In this document: one piece after another, positions 61,571 to 64,000 of the stretch | Numbering within the stretch: the stretch's first letter is position 1 | Layout of the letters: every line of letters starts with the position of its first letter | From: Amblyornis subalaris | Taxonomy: Eukaryota; Chordata; Aves; Passeriformes; Ptilonorhynchidae | DNA: 64,000 bases | Assembly (NCBI GenBank): GCA_018881555.1 | Contig: JACAXG010000014.1 | Span: 10,845,803 to 10,909,802 of the forward strand | Reading direction: 5' to 3' | Program-made: the position numbers and the translations under genes | The notes under the pieces: generated by a model | What the model was told of the DNA's origin: nothing | Seen by the model: only the letters and a program-made list of their open reading frames with translations | The model's database searches: none

Positions 61571-63488
61571 CGCGCCTACCTTGAGACCAGGAAGGGTTAT
61601 TGAGAACTTGCACATGGTATTGGTGAGAGGGGCTGGGATGAACCCTGTAACAGCATGGGGAAAGAGCATTCAAACAAAGAATCTGAATCAGCAGTCTGAC
61701 TTGGCTGCCAGCTCATTTTGGAAGCTTAGGGGTCTTGTTTGCGTTTTATTTAGTTCTTCAGCATACCAGCAGGAGCCACAAAGCATTGCCAGAAGCTTTC
61801 TAGAATATCTGAGTCAGACCTGGGAGGGTTGCAGCTGAAACTTTCAATTCTAACTAGCAATTATTATTTTTAGTTTCCTACAGTATTGGAGGTAAAATTG
61901 CTTTAAGGAGACTTCCTTTCCTGAGGCTGAGCTACCTTTTTTAAGTTCAATCCAGCTAAGCATCCAGAGCAAAAGGTGCCAGGCTTTTCTCTGGATGCTT
62001 TAAGTTGATTTCTTTTTCTACTTTACTCTTAATGTTTGGGGTGGGAGAGAGCTTGTTGGACTAGAAAAAGAGTTAAACCTTGTTCATCTGGCCTCAACGT
62101 GAAGTAATTATTTTTAACATGTGAAGGGAGGGCCTATGCCTGAATCTGTTTGCTTTTTCTGATTAGACTAATTGGTATGATAAGGCATAATCTCTGTTTA
62201 CAAAGATTGTCTTTCCATGACTTTAGACCGTTAGAGTTGATGTTTCCCTTCGAAACCTGTCCAGAAGGCTCAGACAAATTATAACTATCACTGTCCCATG
62301 GCTGAAAAGTGAGTGTGGAGTCTGAGGAGGTGGGGGGCTGTCCTTCTGCTTTTATGACTCAGGCATTTAAGCATATGGTATTTCAGGAAGTCAGGTTTTC
62401 CTCTGAGAACCTCTGAGATGCTGCCTGGCTGCTGTTAGGTTGTTGAAGGTTTATCTATGTGAAATTTTTGTATGTGCAAAAGGAGAGAATCAAACGAGGG
62501 TCCAGGAATTTTTCTTTCTCGTGATAAGGTAGAAAGGGTCAAGCCTTTACTTTTCCCTGGTGCTGTTGGTGCTGGTATGAATATTCAAGGCATGGCACTA
62601 GCCTGTGGGACAGGGGAGAGCATCTTACGAGGAGAGTGTGTTTATATCTGAAGCCAATGAAACAAAGTTTGTGTGCCTGGGGTGATGAGAGGGACACACT
62701 TGTGCCGAGACTGCAGCGGCGGCGTTGGTGCTCTGTTACCTCCTGGCACCCCTGTTGGGGTGCTGGTGTCCTCCTTTGTGTCCCTTGGGGATGACTGATT
62801 TGGAAAAAGCCAGTTGTCCAGCATCTACTTCAAGGTGACCACACAGGGTAATGCATCTGAAATACTGAGCCAGGTCAGGGCTGTGTGTACAGAGGGCAGG
62901 GATTTGTGCTGACATGTCAATTTATTCATGCTATATACACCTCTCCTCGTGTTTGACATGCAGATCTCTTTGGATAAACTTACACATATCTCTCTGTATC
63001 TGGGTGTTGCTTCAGCCACAGCCACCTCCAGCCACCTGTGGGGCAGAAGATGGCAGATACCTCACACAACAGTGCTGCATTAATGACCTGGAAAAGGAGG
63101 ATCTTCTGAGTTTCATAGCATAGCTGTGAAAGAGGCTTTTGCAATGACTTGCTGAGGTTGGGAGATTTATGTATGTATCTTCTCCTCCTCTCTCCTTCCC
63201 GTCCATAGCTTTTGAACTCATGGGCCAGTATCAAAAACTTCACAGTATTTAGGGATCAAAATGCTCATGTGAGCACAGCACAACTCTTCCTCACTATTAA
63301 ATGATAGAAAATCCACAGGTGGCTTCTAGCTGCATGTCCAGCTCTGTGTAAGCTCTGCAGTGGTGCAGCAGGGTGACCCGTTGGGCTAACGGTGCTGTGG
63401 CTGCTCCCTGCAAACTTTGCCTGGATCTCCAGATCAGCACTTGTGTGGCTTTTTGGCTCGTGCCCATAGCGGGTGAGATCAGATAAGT

Positions 63489-63602
63489 ACATCGGGCATA
63501 GCCCCTGGTGTTAGATGGTGCTGGGGACATCGGGCATAGCCCCTGGTGTTAGATGGTGCTGGGGACATCGGGCATAGCCCCTGATGTTAGATGGTGCTGG
63601 GG
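63489..63602. repeat. 38-bp tandem repeat, three copies
   Basis: Three adjacent copies start at 63489, 63527 and 63565, each beginning acatcgggcatagcccctg. Copies one and two are identical over 38 nt and copy three differs by one base (ggtgtt to gatgtt), so the duplication is recent. It has no coding meaning, since 38 is not a multiple of three and shifts frame each copy. Confidence 0.96.
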
Positions 63603-64000
63603 AAGATGGAGAGGAGGAGGAGAAGGGGCTGTGGCAGAGGTCTGAGTTGTTCCTGTGGTGTAGGAAACCTGCTGTGCGCTCAGCAGGCTCTTGCTGGTAG
63701 CTCAGGAGCACTGAAGGTGTGCGTGGCCCCAACCTGAGCTGGGATATTGCTGGTGGTGGTAGGCAGGGCTCTGCCTTGGCTGGGGAGGGCTCAGTGCTCC
63801 TCTCTGCAGCCTGTTCTCAGAAGTGCCTCCTTGCATTGTGCTCCTTACATTGTGCTCGGTGAGGAGGAGTCGGGAAGGTGCACTGGAAATGCTTGTGCCC
63901 AGCAGCACTGCGTTGAGCTGTGCTCTCAAGGCGAGAACTAAACCAGACCCCTTCTCTGCTTCTTGTGGCAAGAGGCTGCTGGGGGGGAAGGAGGGCACGC

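Larger units (their letters stand above)
51637..64000 (+). other. TP63: TP63 intron 3, first 12.4 kb (continues beyond the window)
   Basis: The sequence after the exon 3 donor is non-coding to the window end. I searched by eye for the delta-N first exon (a short ATG exon ending in a gt donor) and for exon 4 and found neither. The stretch holds T runs at 55588-55600 and 59857-59875, palindromes at 53303-53322 and 57143-57160, a TCF/LEF word at 58731-58740, a candidate regulatory block at 61140-61570 and a 38-bp tandem repeat at 63489-63602. The rest is unremarkable. Confidence 0.88.

Noticed and set aside
63071..63120. A ctggaaaa-type word resembling part of the delta-N p63 start exon
   Set aside because: The surrounding codons do not give the delta-N peptide, and no correct start codon or donor is in place.
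1..64000. tRNA genes, CRISPR arrays, bacterial or phage-like systems
   Set aside because: No tRNA box B/cloverleaf, no spacer-repeat arrays and no prokaryotic gene organisation were seen. The tandem arrays present are minisatellites without unique spacers.

Overview
The window is vertebrate nuclear DNA, almost certainly avian. It carries two fragments of CR1 LINEs, one ending in the CR1-type ATTCTGTG octamer tail. Interspersed repeats are otherwise sparse. Three coding exons read clearly as the 5' end of TP63 (tumour protein p63) on the + strand. The first TP63 intron is about 20 kb, compact compared with the mammalian locus as I recall it, which also fits a bird genome. About one isolated N per kilobase and one 40-N gap show that this is a draft consensus.

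Layout. Positions 1-30,000 are upstream intergenic DNA (or distant 5' flank) in which I find no convincing coding exon. This part holds a + strand CR1 fragment (about 1600-2171), a 33-bp minisatellite with a higher-order structure (20821-21271, interrupted by an assembly gap), two CpG-rich promoter-like patches (about 23.3 kb and 26.1-26.5 kb), a - strand CR1 fragment (about 26603-26885) and a (CCAAA)n microsatellite (27416-27463). Coding exon 1 of the TA-type p63 transcript lies at 30545-30606. Intron 1 runs 30607-50683 and holds a CpG-rich patch at about 31.6-32.0 kb and a 39-bp GT-rich tandem array at 46.5 kb. Exon 2 (50684-50812) is preceded directly by a T-homopolymer of about 100 nt. Intron 2 is 691 bp. 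Exon 3 is 51504-51636. The remaining 12.4 kb is the first part of intron 3, ending with a 38-bp tandem repeat at 63.5 kb. I did not find the delta-N first exon, which in other vertebrates lies between exon 3 and exon 4, so it probably lies beyond the right edge.

How the parts work together. The three exons join in phase (62 + 129 + 133 nt = 108 codons) and encode the N-terminal extension (TA*), the transactivation helix and the segment leading toward the DNA-binding domain. All other exons (delta-N, DNA-binding, oligomerization, SAM) are outside the window. The most interesting protein-level observation is Ile at the position of Phe16 in the F-W-L transactivation triad. The most interesting RNA-level observation is the very long poly-U tract immediately before the exon 2 acceptor. 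I see no prokaryotic, viral or novel defence-type system here. The non-coding candidates (CpG patches, enhancer-like AT-rich blocks, palindromes) are inferences from sequence texture only.
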